Of a stretch of DNA of 64,000 bases, positions 35,110 through 44,490 are shown piece by piece (within the stretch, counting starts at the first letter, position 1; each line of letters starts with the position of its first letter). Below the pieces are notes generated by a model. It had not been told where the DNA came from. It saw nothing but the letters and a program-made list of their open reading frames with translations, and did not search any database. Source of the stretch: Tolypothrix sp. PCC 7910 (GTDB taxonomy: Bacteria; Cyanobacteriota; Cyanobacteriia; Cyanobacteriales; Nostocaceae). The stretch lies in NCBI RefSeq assembly GCF_011769525.1, contig NZ_CP050440.1, forward strand, positions 3,163,501 through 3,227,500. Reading direction: 5' to 3'. Both the position numbers and the translations under genes were made by a program.

Positions 35110-35517
35110 ATGTCTTTTGAGCAAATACTGCAAAAAAATGTGGTGGCAGATGAAAATCTGTCTCAGGTTATAAGAAATGATGTAAAGTACGAGCAACCCA
35201 AACCCAATCAAGTAAACATAACCGATGTTGCCATATCTTTAACCCCTCTTGCTTTACTAATCAGTTGGATAGTTTTCTTTTTAATGTTACGAAAAAGTCA
35301 AGCAATTGTAGATAACAAGCGATTTTTTATAATTAATGGGTTAAAAAAAGTTCCTTGTAAAAACTGTAAATTTTATTCAAATAACCATTATCTTAAGTGT
35401 GCAGTTAATCCTGCTCTAGTAATGACAGAAGAAGCAAAGGAATGTGCTGAATACTTACCTGATAAAAGCAAAGTTTCACATAAAAATATCTTTGGCAGAA
35501 ATGATGATTCTGATTAG
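35110..35517 (+). CDS. Conserved hypothetical membrane protein with four-Cys C-terminal motif
   Basis: 135 residues. One membrane helix (about 44-62, ISLTPLALLISWIVFFLML) separates an N-terminal polar part from a cytoplasmic tail with CKNCKFYSNNHYLKCAVNP and a further Cys (KECAEY), spacing C-x2-C-x10-C-x13-C. That suggests metal or Fe-S binding. The same Cys motif is common in small cyanobacterial proteins, but I know of no assigned function. Good ribosome binding site (AAAGGT) 7 nt before the ATG. Confidence 0.75.
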   Translation: MSFEQILQKNVVADENLSQVIRNDVKYEQPKPNQVNITDVAISLTPLALLISWIVFFLMLRKSQAIVDNKRFFIINGLKKVPCKNCKFYSNNHYLKCAVNPALVMTEEAKECAEYLPDKSKVSHKNIFGRNDDSD

Positions 35518-35826
35518 TTCCTGACTTTTCTGAGAAAGACAGTTTTGTATAAAAGGCGCATTTGGCATTTGTTATTTGGTTATTTTCCCTACCTTGCCCC
35601 CAGTCTCCAGCGCCCAGCCCCTATTTCTTGATAATATTTTCCATAAATTTGCAAAAATTATTACTCTAAGCCTAAATTTTTGTGTAACTTTCTGGTATAA
35701 TTCTCAGAACCTGCCGCATCAAAAGCTATAACTTAGCTTTCGCAGTCGTAATTGTTAGCACAAAAAATTTATCGTTTCTAAATTAAGACCCTCTTACATA
35801 AGAGGGTAATTTGTCAATTTATACTT
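35518..35826. other. Intergenic region
   Basis: A 309-bp gap with a few imperfect TTTGGCATTTG-type repeats near 35560 and a hairpin at 35788-35807 (separate entry). No gene seen. Confidence 0.5.
35788..35807 (+). promoter_or_regulatory. Perfect palindrome just upstream of a small membrane-protein gene
   Basis: ACCCTCTTA (35788-35796) and TAAGAGGGT (35799-35807) form a 9-bp stem with a 2-nt spacer, ending 19 nt before the ATG. It could be an operator for a dimeric regulator or a 5' UTR hairpin that affects translation. Confidence 0.5.
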
Positions 35827-36024
35827 ATGATTCCTACCCTCATTTTAGCTTGGATCGTATTTGCAATATTGTGGAAAATCGTGAAAACAACAGTCAGGAC
35901 TGCACTGACTGTAGCTGCGATTCTCATCTTATTAAATATAAGTTTTGGTATTACTCCCCAAGATATTTGGGATATGATAATTAATTTACCGCAAACTCTT
36001 TCACAAATACGTAGTGGTAAATAA
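35827..36024 (+). CDS. Small conserved membrane protein
   Basis: 65 residues: one or two hydrophobic helices (2-16 and 25-41, AALTVAAILILLNISFG-like) followed by a short amphipathic tail (PQDIWDMIINLPQTLSQI). There is a basic stretch (WKIVKTTVRTA) between the hydrophobic parts. It resembles small single-gene membrane proteins conserved in cyanobacteria; function unknown. A palindrome lies immediately upstream. Confidence 0.65.
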   Translation: MIPTLILAWIVFAILWKIVKTTVRTALTVAAILILLNISFGITPQDIWDMIINLPQTLSQIRSGK

Positions 36025-36080
36025 AAAATATGAAGGATGAAGTAGCAAAACTGTCAGACTTTATCCTTCACTCTTCTCAC

Positions 36081-36581
36081 TTAGTTATTGTGTAATGCAG
36101 AAACTCTTGCTAATGCATCTTTGACATTTGCAGGTAGCTGACGCATGATTTTACCTCGTTCGCGGTCTAATGCTACTAAAGTTACTTTAGCAGTTGCGTA
36201 TAATTCTTGCCCATCAGTTGAGGTTATAGCGTAATCCCAATTAATTCGCACACCCGTGACATCAGCCATGCGTGTCTTGACTAATACCGCTTTACCTAAT
36301 TGAATAGACCGATGGTAACGCACAGAAAGCTCTACAACTGGTAAATCACAGCCTAAAGCTACTAAATCTACATATTCAATGCCAATAGACCGCAAACATT
36401 CTATCCGTGCTTCTTCCATCCAAGTGAGGTAGGTACCGTGCCACACAAGGCCTGCATAATCGGTGTGGTGGGGTTGGACTCTTACAGGATAGGCAAACCA
36501 ATTTTCAGATGTATAATTTATTGGGCTGTCAATGGCACTAGTTGGTGGTAATTGGGGTTGACTTGGTTGTGCTTGTGACAT
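36081..36581 (-). CDS. Acyl-CoA thioesterase, 4HBT/YbgC hot-dog family
   Basis: About 166 residues from the ATG at 36581 (the frame is open to 36632, but MSQAQPSQ is the likelier start). A proline/glutamine-rich N-terminus precedes a single hot-dog domain (about 30-155). The 4HBT motif is present: HHTDYAGLVWHGTYLTWMEEARIE, with the catalytic-type Asp and the following long helix; then LPVVELSVRYHRSIQLG and VRINWDYAI. These enzymes hydrolyse acyl- or aroyl-CoA thioesters. The substrate is not assignable; the phylloquinone-pathway DHNA-CoA thioesterase is one option but the active-site sequence differs from the form I remember. Confidence 0.8.
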   Translation of the reverse strand: MSQAQPSQPQLPPTSAIDSPINYTSENWFAYPVRVQPHHTDYAGLVWHGTYLTWMEEARIECLRSIGIEYVDLVALGCDLPVVELSVRYHRSIQLGKAVLVKTRMADVTGVRINWDYAITSTDGQELYATAKVTLVALDRERGKIMRQLPANVKDALARVSALHNN

Positions 36582-36922
36582 CTTTAACTTCTTGAATAGC
36601 TTTAAATTTCCACATTGAATAGCTTGACACAATTATTCAAAACTTGTTCAAGACAACTCTTCTCTATTTTGCTTGAAATACACTAGGTAGAACTAAAGTT
36701 GCAACATCAAAACAATTTTTGTGGGTGGCTACTGGCAGATACTTCTTTTAAACCCTGATGATAACTAGTGCCCAACCCCAGTTTATGGCTTCCAGCCAAC
36801 TCTTTTCTATTGTGGAATCAAATGCAATTGTCAGAACTAAAGTTTGAGCATAAATTTCTAGGAAAATGTGTAAAATTTAAAAGTTAAGCATCTACGCTCC
36901 CCAAAATCGGGAGTGTTTTGTT
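36582..36922. other. Divergent intergenic region
   Basis: A 341-bp region between the thioesterase gene and the plus-strand lipoprotein gene, presumably holding both promoters. CTCCC (36897-36901) and GGGAG (36909-36913) can pair just before the ATG at 36923, followed by TGTTTTG, a possible 5' UTR hairpin. Nothing else recognised. Confidence 0.45.
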
Positions 36923-38995
36923 ATGCGGTCTTATTTTCAGCGATTTAATTTTTTTGCCTTTTCTATCCTTGTCTTTCTAGTTTCTAGTTGTACAAATCTA
37001 GATAATAAACAGGTAAATTCAAATGTCAGCCCACAGCCAAACTCAACAGCAACAACTCAGATTTTACCGAAGAATCAGAAAGAATCTGAAATAAAATTGC
37101 TAAACGAAGAGGCTGTTAATATCTCTGAGCAAGGTCAGTTGAAAGAAGCATTGCAGAGATTAGAGAAGGGTTTAGAGATTAGCCAAGACAGAGGAGAACG
37201 TTTTTGGGAAGCTGTAACCTTAAATAATATTGGCAGGATATACCAAAAACAAGCTAACTATTCACAAGCACTCCAGTCTTATCAAGAAGCTTTATTAATT
37301 AATAGAGAACTTGGCGATCGCGTCCAACTTGGTAAAACCTATAGTAATATCGGTTACTTATTTGATATTCAAAACCAACCAGAGTTAGCAATTTTTTTCT
37401 ACAAACATTGTTTGATTAATCGCGAAATTGCGCGCCTAAATCCAGCAGTCCTTTCTGCACCACAGCCAGATGCATATAACGTTACAGTTGCCCAAACATA
37501 TCGGATTTTGGGCGAAAAACTCCTGAAGCAAGGACGTGTGGTAGAAGCACAACGAAGTATGGATCTGCTAAAAGTTGAAGAACTGGAGGGATTTCTGCAA
37601 AATGTCCCAGGTAATCAACGCACTGCTAAAGGTATTGAGATCGCCCCACAAGAAAAAGAAATTAAACAAAAATTAGAACAAACTGGGAATAATGCCGTAG
37701 AACTGGGTAAGGAGTTAACCACACTTCGTAAAATTCCACCCGAACAGCGATCACCTGAACAGAAACAGCGGATCGAGCAGTTAGTATTAAGCCAACAGCA
37801 ACTTTTAGCGAAATTTAACAGTTTTCTTGCCAGTCCCGCAGTTAAGGCCCAGTTACAACAACTTAGCGTGACTGCAAAGGGAGAAAATTTGGATTTGGCA
37901 AGTATCAACGAACTCCGAGATAATTTGGCACGATTACCGCAAAAATCAATCCTGATCTATCCTTTAGTTTTGCAAGATAGCTTGGAATTGGTCGTTATTA
38001 GCCCAGAATCTGTACCAATTCATCGGAAAGTTGCGGTGACACGCGCACAGCTAAACCAGACAATTGAAAACTTCCGCCGAGAACTACAAACTCCCCAGCG
38101 TAACGAAGTCACAAAACCTGCAAATCAGTTATACAACTGGCTGATCAAACCCATAGAAAATGAAATTAAAACTTCAGGTGCAACCAATTTGATGTACGCA
38201 CCTGACGATCAGTTACGTTATATTCCTCTGGGCGCTTTATATGATGGCAAACAATGGCTGGTGGAACGCTTCAGTGTTAACTACATCACTGCTGCTAGTC
38301 TAACGAACTTTAATACTCCGCCAGCATCTAGTTTGCGGGTTTTAGCTGGCGCTTTCACTAAGGGTAACTATCAAGTTCAGGTGGGTAATCAAAGGCTAGC
38401 TTTCTCTGGATTACCATTTGCTGGACAAGAAGTAGAAGGTTTAGCAGCTACAATTCCAGGGACACAAAAACTGCTTGATGAAGCTTTCAGTCCGAAGGCG
38501 ACTATACCCCAAATGGATGATTATTCCATTGTCCATTTTGCAACCCATGCAGCTTTTGTGGTCGGTAAACCAGAGGATTCATTTATCTTATTTGGCAATG
38601 GCGATCGCGTGAACCTTAGAGATGTAGCCACCTGGTCTTTAAGCAATGTAGATTTGGTAGTCTTAAGCGCCTGTGAAACAGGTTTGGGAGGTAAGCTAGG
38701 TAACGGTGAGGAGATTTTAGGGTTTGGCTACCAGATGCAAAAAACAGGCGCTAGAGCAACTATTGCTTCCTTATGGTCTGTGGATGATGGTGGTACTCAA
38801 GCATTGATGAGCGCTTTCTATACCCTGTTATCCCCAGGTAAGTTGTCAAAATCTGAAGCCCTTAGACAAGCCCAAATTGCATTAATTGATGCGGACTCTA
38901 AGGTAAAAAATAAAAATGTTCCTATAGCTACAGGTAGTGGTTTGAGTCACCCTTACTATTGGGCACCCTTCATTTTAATTGGCAACGGGTTGTAA
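36923..38995 (+). CDS. TPR-CHAT lipoprotein (caspase-like)
   Basis: 690 residues. The N-terminus is a lipoprotein signal (FSILVFLVSSC, lipobox Cys at about 23), so the protein should be membrane-anchored outside the cytoplasm. TPR repeats occupy about 55-200, a charged helical region 200-320, and the CHAT domain about 400-690. The dyad is intact: His542 in HFATHAAF and Cys584 in VLSACETGLGG. Together with the exported CHAT protein at 16874 and the cytoplasmic one at 47893 it is the third CHAT protein in this window. The target is unknown. It stands alone, without operon partners. Confidence 0.85.
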   Translation: MRSYFQRFNFFAFSILVFLVSSCTNLDNKQVNSNVSPQPNSTATTQILPKNQKESEIKLLNEEAVNISEQGQLKEALQRLEKGLEISQDRGERFWEAVTLNNIGRIYQKQANYSQALQSYQEALLINRELGDRVQLGKTYSNIGYLFDIQNQPELAIFFYKHCLINREIARLNPAVLSAPQPDAYNVTVAQTYRILGEKLLKQGRVVEAQRSMDLLKVEELEGFLQNVPGNQRTAKGIEIAPQEKEIKQKLEQTGNNAVELGKELTTLRKIPPEQRSPEQKQRIEQLVLSQQQLLAKFNSFLASPAVKAQLQQLSVTAKGENLDLASINELRDNLARLPQKSILIYPLVLQDSLELVVISPESVPIHRKVAVTRAQLNQTIENFRRELQTPQRNEVTKPANQLYNWLIKPIENEIKTSGATNLMYAPDDQLRYIPLGALYDGKQWLVERFSVNYITAASLTNFNTPPASSLRVLAGAFTKGNYQVQVGNQRLAFSGLPFAGQEVEGLAATIPGTQKLLDEAFSPKATIPQMDDYSIVHFATHAAFVVGKPEDSFILFGNGDRVNLRDVATWSLSNVDLVVLSACETGLGGKLGNGEEILGFGYQMQKTGARATIASLWSVDDGGTQALMSAFYTLLSPGKLSKSEALRQAQIALIDADSKVKNKNVPIATGSGLSHPYYWAPFILIGNGL

Positions 38996-39166
38996 GAACT
39001 TCCAGCTTTTCTTAAGTCTGTGGCTGATATGTAGAAATAAAACAATCAATTAACGGTAATAGTGAATGGGTAATGAATGGGCAAAAATTACCCAAAATTA
39101 CCAATTCCCAATTACCAGATAGTGCTTGACGCTTTTTTGTAAATAACCCATTAGACCCAAGAATCC

Positions 39167-39511
39167 TTAAAACTTCTTGACTAGGGTTTTATTGCCTGTA
39201 GAGACTGTTCCAGATTGCTTGACAATATTAGCAAGTTCCTGTAATTGGTTAATCGCCTCTGCACCTTCTAATTTCATCAGTTCACGGTCATCCCGCATTT
39301 CTGTCCAAGTAATCCCATAGTCAGATACTAAAAACCGAATTAGGTGATTATCTCCCAAGCTGACCATAAATGAAGCACTATTCATTTGGTCACCACAGGT
39401 ATAACAGGAAGCAGGATATCCACGTCGCTCCAGTACAATTGCTAAGGCTTGTAGGTTCATTACCAAGTCTTGAACGAATTGTCTATGTTGATGGGCTAGT
39501 CTTAGAAACAC
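39167..39511 (-). CDS. DUF1815 family protein
   Basis: 114 residues. It matches the cyanobacterial DUF1815 pattern as I know it: FLRLAHQHRQFVQDLVMNLQ, ASCYTCGDQMNSASFMVSL, RFLVSDYGITWTEMRDD and LMKLEGAEAINQLQELA. Soluble and well conserved; the two-Cys CYTCG segment could be redox-active or metal-binding. Function unknown. The ATG at 39511 starts at the family's usual N-terminus. Stand-alone gene. Confidence 0.85.
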   Translation of the reverse strand: MFLRLAHQHRQFVQDLVMNLQALAIVLERRGYPASCYTCGDQMNSASFMVSLGDNHLIRFLVSDYGITWTEMRDDRELMKLEGAEAINQLQELANIVKQSGTVSTGNKTLVKKF

Positions 39512-40528
39512 TTTTTTCCTCCAGACACCACGGTCGTTTGAGTTCTTTTATATTTTCTTTAGATTTTCTCTTCCTCTGGTATTGTAAACTATCCATTACA
39601 ATAACCAGCCATTTACGTAGTCTATTTATTGACTATCTTGCTTAGGGTAGTAGATAACGGTTTTTCATGCCGTATCAAAGTATTCAGTTTGAGAAGTCAA
39701 AATATCTGACAGAATAGGTAAACTTAAGATTGTCTTTATGCGCTTCTGTCAGCCTAGATGCTTACGAGAAACGATCCGATTTAAGAGTAACTCAAATTTG
39801 CAACTAGTCAACCATATAAAAGATACATATTGTATCTCTATCTGCCAGAATAGCTAATCCATTACTAGTAAAGGCTTTCAGGCAGTTTTTTGTAGCCTCA
39901 ATGTCAAATACTGGTTTAATTAACCTGTTTATTCTCTAACATCTGCTTGGTATTGCCCCGGATTTGGTAAGCAGAGTCACATTTTTTTACATATCTAACT
40001 TTTGGCAGATGACTGTATAACTTTGAGACTGGCAATTTTAGAGACAAGCTAATTTTGAGTGTTTTTTTATACTTAGTATTGCGTTAGCTAGATGCCAAAT
40101 CTAAAACCCAAAATAGTTGATTTAATACTGAGGATAACTAAACTCAGGAAATTAATGTTGCCATTTAGGCAAGATTTCGAGAACTTTTGACATCATAGCG
40201 AAATGTTGTCTAAGCTACTGAAAATCTCTTGGAGATGACAATCAAATGTTACATAACATACAAAAAAGTTCATGTTTGAGCGTAATGATGCGGTCAATCT
40301 GCCATATTCGACCTCTTTTCTATATACATAAGTTAGGGGCACAGGATTATTGTGCTCCTTGAAAAATTGAAATTAACTCGGTCAGCAAAATAGTCCTGAG
40401 TGCTGAGTTGGAGAGACGCGATGAATCGCGTCTGTACAAGAGTCAAATTATTTGTGCGTTATTCTAATTCCCCAATCCCCAATCCCCATGACCCCTGATC
40501 CCCAGAGGGGAACCCAAGTTCCCCAATC
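39512..40528. other. Long intergenic region with small hairpin repeats
   Basis: About 1 kb. Two hairpins stand out: GGGGCACA...TGTGCTCC within 40335-40359, and AGACGCGAT-GA-ATCGCGTCT at 40414-40433, a type common in Nostocales. CCCCAATC/CCCCAGAG heptamer-like units lie at 40470-40515. No gene or RNA recognised. Confidence 0.5.
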
Positions 40529-40744
40529 TTAAGAAACTACTTGCCACCAACCAAAAGCGGGGCCAATAAAACGGATGGTAACCCAAGCAGCAACCATCAC
40601 GCCAATACCTATCCAGGCACCGCGAGTAGTCCAACTGACAAATAGTTCAGCTTGAGTTTTGGTAATGGGAACCCAGGGTAAGATGCGAGTATCTTGACCG
40701 TAATTTTCTCCCAGTGTGGTTTTGCGACGCTTTGCTTCACCCAT
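40529..40744 (-). CDS. DUF2839 family small membrane protein
   Basis: 71 residues from the ATG at 40744, chosen because the family begins MGEAKRRK. The conserved start (MGEAKRRKTTLGENYG) is followed by a short polar linker and a hydrophobic helix (WIGIGVMVAAWVTIRFIG) with a C-terminal aromatic patch (FGWWQ). It is confined, as far as I know, to cyanobacteria. Function unknown; a small thylakoid or plasma-membrane protein is likely. Confidence 0.85.
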   Translation of the reverse strand: MGEAKRRKTTLGENYGQDTRILPWVPITKTQAELFVSWTTRGAWIGIGVMVAAWVTIRFIGPAFGWWQVVS

Positions 40745-40949
40745 AATCAGCAATTTAAATTCTCAATTCATTTATGTTTTAAGTGTAGATTGGCATTGAT
40801 TCTAAATGAATCCCATCTCCAGTGCCAATGAAATTGTGACAGCTAATTGAAGCATGGAATGCCGCAATAAGGTGATGATAACGTTTGCTGTGCAGCGATG
40901 TCTACGACGGGTTACGCCTACGCACTCTGGTTGACAAAAGTAAATAGTC

Positions 40950-40979
40950 ATTGGTCATTGGTCATTGGTCATTGGTCAA
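40950..40979. repeat. Short STRR array (CATTGGT)
   Basis: About four copies of CATTGGT within the 252-bp gap between the DUF2839 and helicase-like genes. The gap also has a small-dispersed-repeat-like string (GTCTACGACGGGTTACGCC near 40900). Confidence 0.75.
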
Positions 40980-40996
40980 CTGTTCAAAAATCTAGA

Positions 40997-42574
40997 CTAA
41001 GCAGAATTTTCTTCGTTGGCATTGGAGAATAGGCTGGGATCGAGGTAGTTAATTCGCGCCAAAGGACTGAGGGATGCGAGAATTTGTGCGCCATAGCTGC
41101 GATTAACGACACGTCCATCAAGTAAAGCCACAATACCTTGACTTTCTCGGACTGGTGCAACTGCGCGTTGCAATTCATTTAAGGCTGTGGGTAATAAATA
41201 TAAACGGAACCAATCTTGATGCGATCGCTTATAGTGAGCTACCCTACCAGCCACCAGGGGATTTTCTAAAGATGGTAAGGGCAATGTCGCAATAATTAAT
41301 AGATTGGGTGCGGGTAAAACGCCTTGATGTTCTCGCCAAAATTCCCAACCGCTAATTAAAATCCCGTTTTCATCCAAGCAAGTTTTTTCTACTTGCACCC
41401 GTGAACCAAACTCAGAAGCGAGAATTGCTCCAACTTGGGCTTTTAGTGGTACATCTCCAACTAATACAACTGTTAATCCTGATGCAGTTGCACTGAGACA
41501 CAACAGCGTCCGCACTTTATGAATAAACGCCGCTTGAAATTCTGGCGTATTTGGTAGAGGTAACTTATAGGGTACATACAGTTGAATAGCTTCTGTTTGG
41601 CTATCCACTGAGAACTTCAGACAAGTGACATCTTCCAATCCCAAGCGCTGACGGAACAAAGGAGCCTCTGTTTCTGGTTCTAAGGCACTACCAATGAACA
41701 CTACAGGTTGTCGTTGCCAAATTGGTGAGACTATTTTTCCTAATTCAATCGGCGCGCAGTGTAAGGAAAATGAACCTTGACGACGAACGATTGTTGCCCA
41801 CAGCAGAGGGGGAGGTGGGGATGAGAGAGATTGAGGGAATGAGGGAGAGAATTTTTCGTTGATATCTTGGAAGTAGTGCCAGAAATTTTTCCACGCGTCG
41901 GGTAGTTCAGCGTGATCTAAAGCTGAATATAGACGCTGCAAAATCTCTACTTCTAGTTGAGAAATTAGATAACACTCGTAAGGATTAGCTGGGTGCTGGA
42001 AAAATTCTTTCGTCAATTGCGATCGCGCCGAGCGAATTAAATCCGCTTGTTCTGGACAAGCAAGCATCAGCTCATCCCAATCGTGGGGTTGAATAGTTTG
42101 GGTAAGCTGATGGCGTACCCAATCTTCTAAATCATCTACTCCATCAATAATTGTGGGAATCCCTTCAGGGAAATGTGGCACATTCTTTATCTGTCTGCTT
42201 AACCAAGCTGCTGGGGTAGTTAGCAGTATCCCTTGGAACTCAGAACCAGGCCAATCGTCACCAGTTCTAATTGGTTTTTTAGCTTGCAGCCACTGCTGTA
42301 ACCGGGGAATTTCAACTTTTAATAGGCGTTGTTGCACGGATTCCGGAGCCACAATAATTACAGGGCCATGCCACATCAATGCCGATGCTATAAAACTCGT
42401 GCGATATCTTCCCTGATAACCGCTAACAGCTCCGACTTGAATTAAGGCGCTACGTCCCAACCGCAAGGCGCGCGCTACCAACCTTGCCATCGTCAAATGA
42501 TGGGGCCAGGAAGGGAACCCCGCCTGCGATCGCAGGAAGTTATGTAATGACAAATGAACTTCTGCCTCTATCAC
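40997..42574 (-). CDS. DinG-like superfamily 2 helicase, nucleotide-binding motifs degenerate
   Basis: 525 residues. The layout follows the DinG/XPD family: a Q-motif-like start (WPHHLTMARLVARAL), a motif I position, a motif Ia-like VIIVAPESVQQRLL, a motif II position, and a second RecA-like half (VVFIGSALEPE, GLTVVLVGDVPLK, ISGWEFWREHQGV, NLLIIATLPLPS, VAPVRESQGIVALLDGRV). However, motif I reads GAVSGYQGRYRTS (about 48-60) instead of GxGxGKT, and the DEAH box region reads IIDGVDDLE. ATP hydrolysis is therefore doubtful. Cyanobacterial homologues are often annotated as helicases, so this degenerate form may be a conserved non-helicase. Full length and uninterrupted. Confidence 0.7.
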   Translation of the reverse strand: MIEAEVHLSLHNFLRSQAGFPSWPHHLTMARLVARALRLGRSALIQVGAVSGYQGRYRTSFIASALMWHGPVIIVAPESVQQRLLKVEIPRLQQWLQAKKPIRTGDDWPGSEFQGILLTTPAAWLSRQIKNVPHFPEGIPTIIDGVDDLEDWVRHQLTQTIQPHDWDELMLACPEQADLIRSARSQLTKEFFQHPANPYECYLISQLEVEILQRLYSALDHAELPDAWKNFWHYFQDINEKFSPSFPQSLSSPPPPLLWATIVRRQGSFSLHCAPIELGKIVSPIWQRQPVVFIGSALEPETEAPLFRQRLGLEDVTCLKFSVDSQTEAIQLYVPYKLPLPNTPEFQAAFIHKVRTLLCLSATASGLTVVLVGDVPLKAQVGAILASEFGSRVQVEKTCLDENGILISGWEFWREHQGVLPAPNLLIIATLPLPSLENPLVAGRVAHYKRSHQDWFRLYLLPTALNELQRAVAPVRESQGIVALLDGRVVNRSYGAQILASLSPLARINYLDPSLFSNANEENSA

Positions 42575-42699
42575 ACGCTTTTAATCCCATTAAAATATGA
42601 TTTTTACTTCCAATTGCCCCATTTCTATTATCTTGGCATTAGCCATCAGTCACTAGTTATTTATAGTCAACAATGACCAATTACCTATTTCCCTAAATT

Positions 42700-43662
42700 A
42701 TGCCAACTTACACAGGAATTTCCAGCGAAGCCTTTAGGCATCCACTGGATCGCCAAGCCGAGCAAGCTTTACGTAATTTGCCGGGATTTGATTTAATCGC
42801 CCGTAAGTTTGTGGAATTTATCTATGAACGCCCTCAATTAGTTTATTTAATGGGTAACACCATCCAAGTTGGGCCACGTCAATACTCCACTATTTACCAG
42901 ATGTTCCGCGAATGTGTGCGAGATTTGGATATCTATCCGGAACCTGCACTGTTTGTCTTGCAAAACCCCCAAGCTAATAGCTATGCCTTGGGGCAAGAGA
43001 ATCCTTACATAGTCATAAATACAGGGATACTGGACTTACTAGACGAAGTCGAAATTCGGGCGGTGCTAGCCCATGAACTGGGGCATATTAAATGTGGTCA
43101 TACTATTTTAATTCAAATGGCGATGTGGGCGATGAGTGCTGCTTCGTCCTTGGGAGAGTTAACCTTTGGGATCGGAAATTTTGTCACTCAAGCCTTAATT
43201 TACGCCTTTTTTGAATGGCGGCGTAAAGCAGAGTTATCAGCGGATCGCGCGGCGCTGTTACTAATAGATGACTTAAATCCCGTAATGTCTTCAATGATGA
43301 AGCTTTCTGGTGGTAGTATCAAATATGCCCACGAATGTAGTTTACAAGAATTCATCCGCCAGTCAGAAAATTACAAAGCATTAGACTCAGATGGATTGAA
43401 TCAAGTTTACAAGTTCTTGTTGTACAACGGTGCTCAAGGTATGATGCTAACTCATCCGTTTGCTGTAGAGCGTGTACACTATTTACGTGAGTGGGCAGTA
43501 TCAGAAGAATATCAGCAAATTCGCCAAGGAAACTATCAGCGATCGCCCGCATCGGGGGCAGTAAATGTTACATCCAAAAGCCCCGAAAATGATCCAGAAA
43601 ATTTGCGCCGTCAAATTGAAGAATTACAGCGTGAAATTAACAGAATCAAAAGGTCTGAGTGA
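42700..43662 (+). CDS. M48-family metallopeptidase
   Basis: 320 residues. The zinc site is HELGH (His125, Glu126, His129) in RAVLAHELGHIKCGHT, with the third ligand Glu in the downstream EWRRKAELSADRAALLL helix. The hydrophobic stretch between them is moderately apolar, so membrane attachment is possible but not certain. The C-terminus ends in a coiled-coil-like segment (NDPENLRRQIEELQREINRIKRSE). M48 enzymes take part in membrane-protein quality control; the substrate here is unknown. Divergent from the helicase-like gene. Confidence 0.85.
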   Translation: MPTYTGISSEAFRHPLDRQAEQALRNLPGFDLIARKFVEFIYERPQLVYLMGNTIQVGPRQYSTIYQMFRECVRDLDIYPEPALFVLQNPQANSYALGQENPYIVINTGILDLLDEVEIRAVLAHELGHIKCGHTILIQMAMWAMSAASSLGELTFGIGNFVTQALIYAFFEWRRKAELSADRAALLLIDDLNPVMSSMMKLSGGSIKYAHECSLQEFIRQSENYKALDSDGLNQVYKFLLYNGAQGMMLTHPFAVERVHYLREWAVSEEYQQIRQGNYQRSPASGAVNVTSKSPENDPENLRRQIEELQREINRIKRSE

Positions 43663-43999
43663 TATTTATCACGGGCTATGTAAGTAATCACAATTACTTT
43701 GAAATATGTAAAGTTTTATAGGGGAAAGTTTAAAGGTAAAGGGTTTAATGTTTGTACTCCGCCCTTTCTTCTTTCCCCTTATCTGTTGTAATTAACCGAA
43801 AAATATTGATAGTTTGAGATTTGCTCCCCTTTTCTCGTAATATTAAAATATAGCGTTGCCTAGTCTAGTGAACTACAAATTTATCGGCGTTTATCTTCTT
43901 CTATCGTCGGTTAATTTTTTATCTCTGTACTTCACCTAATATAGGAATCGCTATAAATCATCTGGGATTAGCTAATAACTGGAGTTAAGGATATTGAAT
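43663..43999. other. Intergenic region with an uninterrupted dispersed repeat
   Basis: A 337-bp gap. At about 43882-43943 it holds the repeat TTATCGGCGTTTATC followed by TCGGTTAATTTTTTATC, which serves as the empty-site version of the interrupted copy at 33441-33600. No gene seen. Confidence 0.6.
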
Positions 44000-44386
44000 A
44001 TGTCAATTAAACTTCATAAATTTATATCTATATTATCTACTATTTCTCTTTTGATATTATTGCTACCTGGAATTGCTATAGCATTACCACAAAAAATTAA
44101 TACTCAACCTACCTTGGTGATTGCTCAAGCTCCTAAATCTTATTCTGACAGCGATTTAACTCCCTTACAGAAACAAAGACTCCAAGCGATCAGGCAACGA
44201 AGAAATAAAGAAATTTACGCTGTTTTAAATTCCTCACAACGGGCCAATTTAGCTAAAGAATTGCATCATGGTACTGACTTTAATCAAGCCCTAGACAAAT
44301 TGTATTTAAAGCCAGAACAAAAAGAAATGATTCAAGCAATTTTGCATTTTACTAACTTGAAGATGAAGTTTAAGAATAATTGGTAA
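44000..44386 (+). CDS. Exported small helical protein (Spy/CpxP-like)
   Basis: 128 residues. A Sec signal peptide (ISILSTISLLILLLPGIAIALP, about 8-30) is followed by a short linker and two LTPLQKQRLQAIRQRRN-type helices. LTPLQ and KPEQKEM resemble the paired LTxxQ motifs of periplasmic Spy/CpxP-type proteins. The start is the ATG at 44000 with AAGGA 8 nt upstream (a TTG at 43994 also opens the frame). The last Trp codon and the stop come from a GGTAATT repeat array, so the original C-terminus may have differed. Function (envelope stress or metal binding) is inferred only by resemblance. Confidence 0.7.
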   Translation: MSIKLHKFISILSTISLLILLLPGIAIALPQKINTQPTLVIAQAPKSYSDSDLTPLQKQRLQAIRQRRNKEIYAVLNSSQRANLAKELHHGTDFNQALDKLYLKPEQKEMIQAILHFTNLKMKFKNNW

Positions 44387-44437
44387 TTGGTAATTGGTAA
44401 TTGGTAATTGGTAATTGGTAATTGGTAATTGGTAATT
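44377..44437. repeat. STRR array, about nine copies of TAATTGG
   Basis: A near-perfect heptanucleotide array that overlaps the 3' end and stop codon of the exported-protein gene. Confidence 0.95.
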
Positions 44438-44490
44438 CTATTCCTTTTCCCCTTTTTACCTTTACGCTTTCCCCTGTTCCCTGTTCCCTT

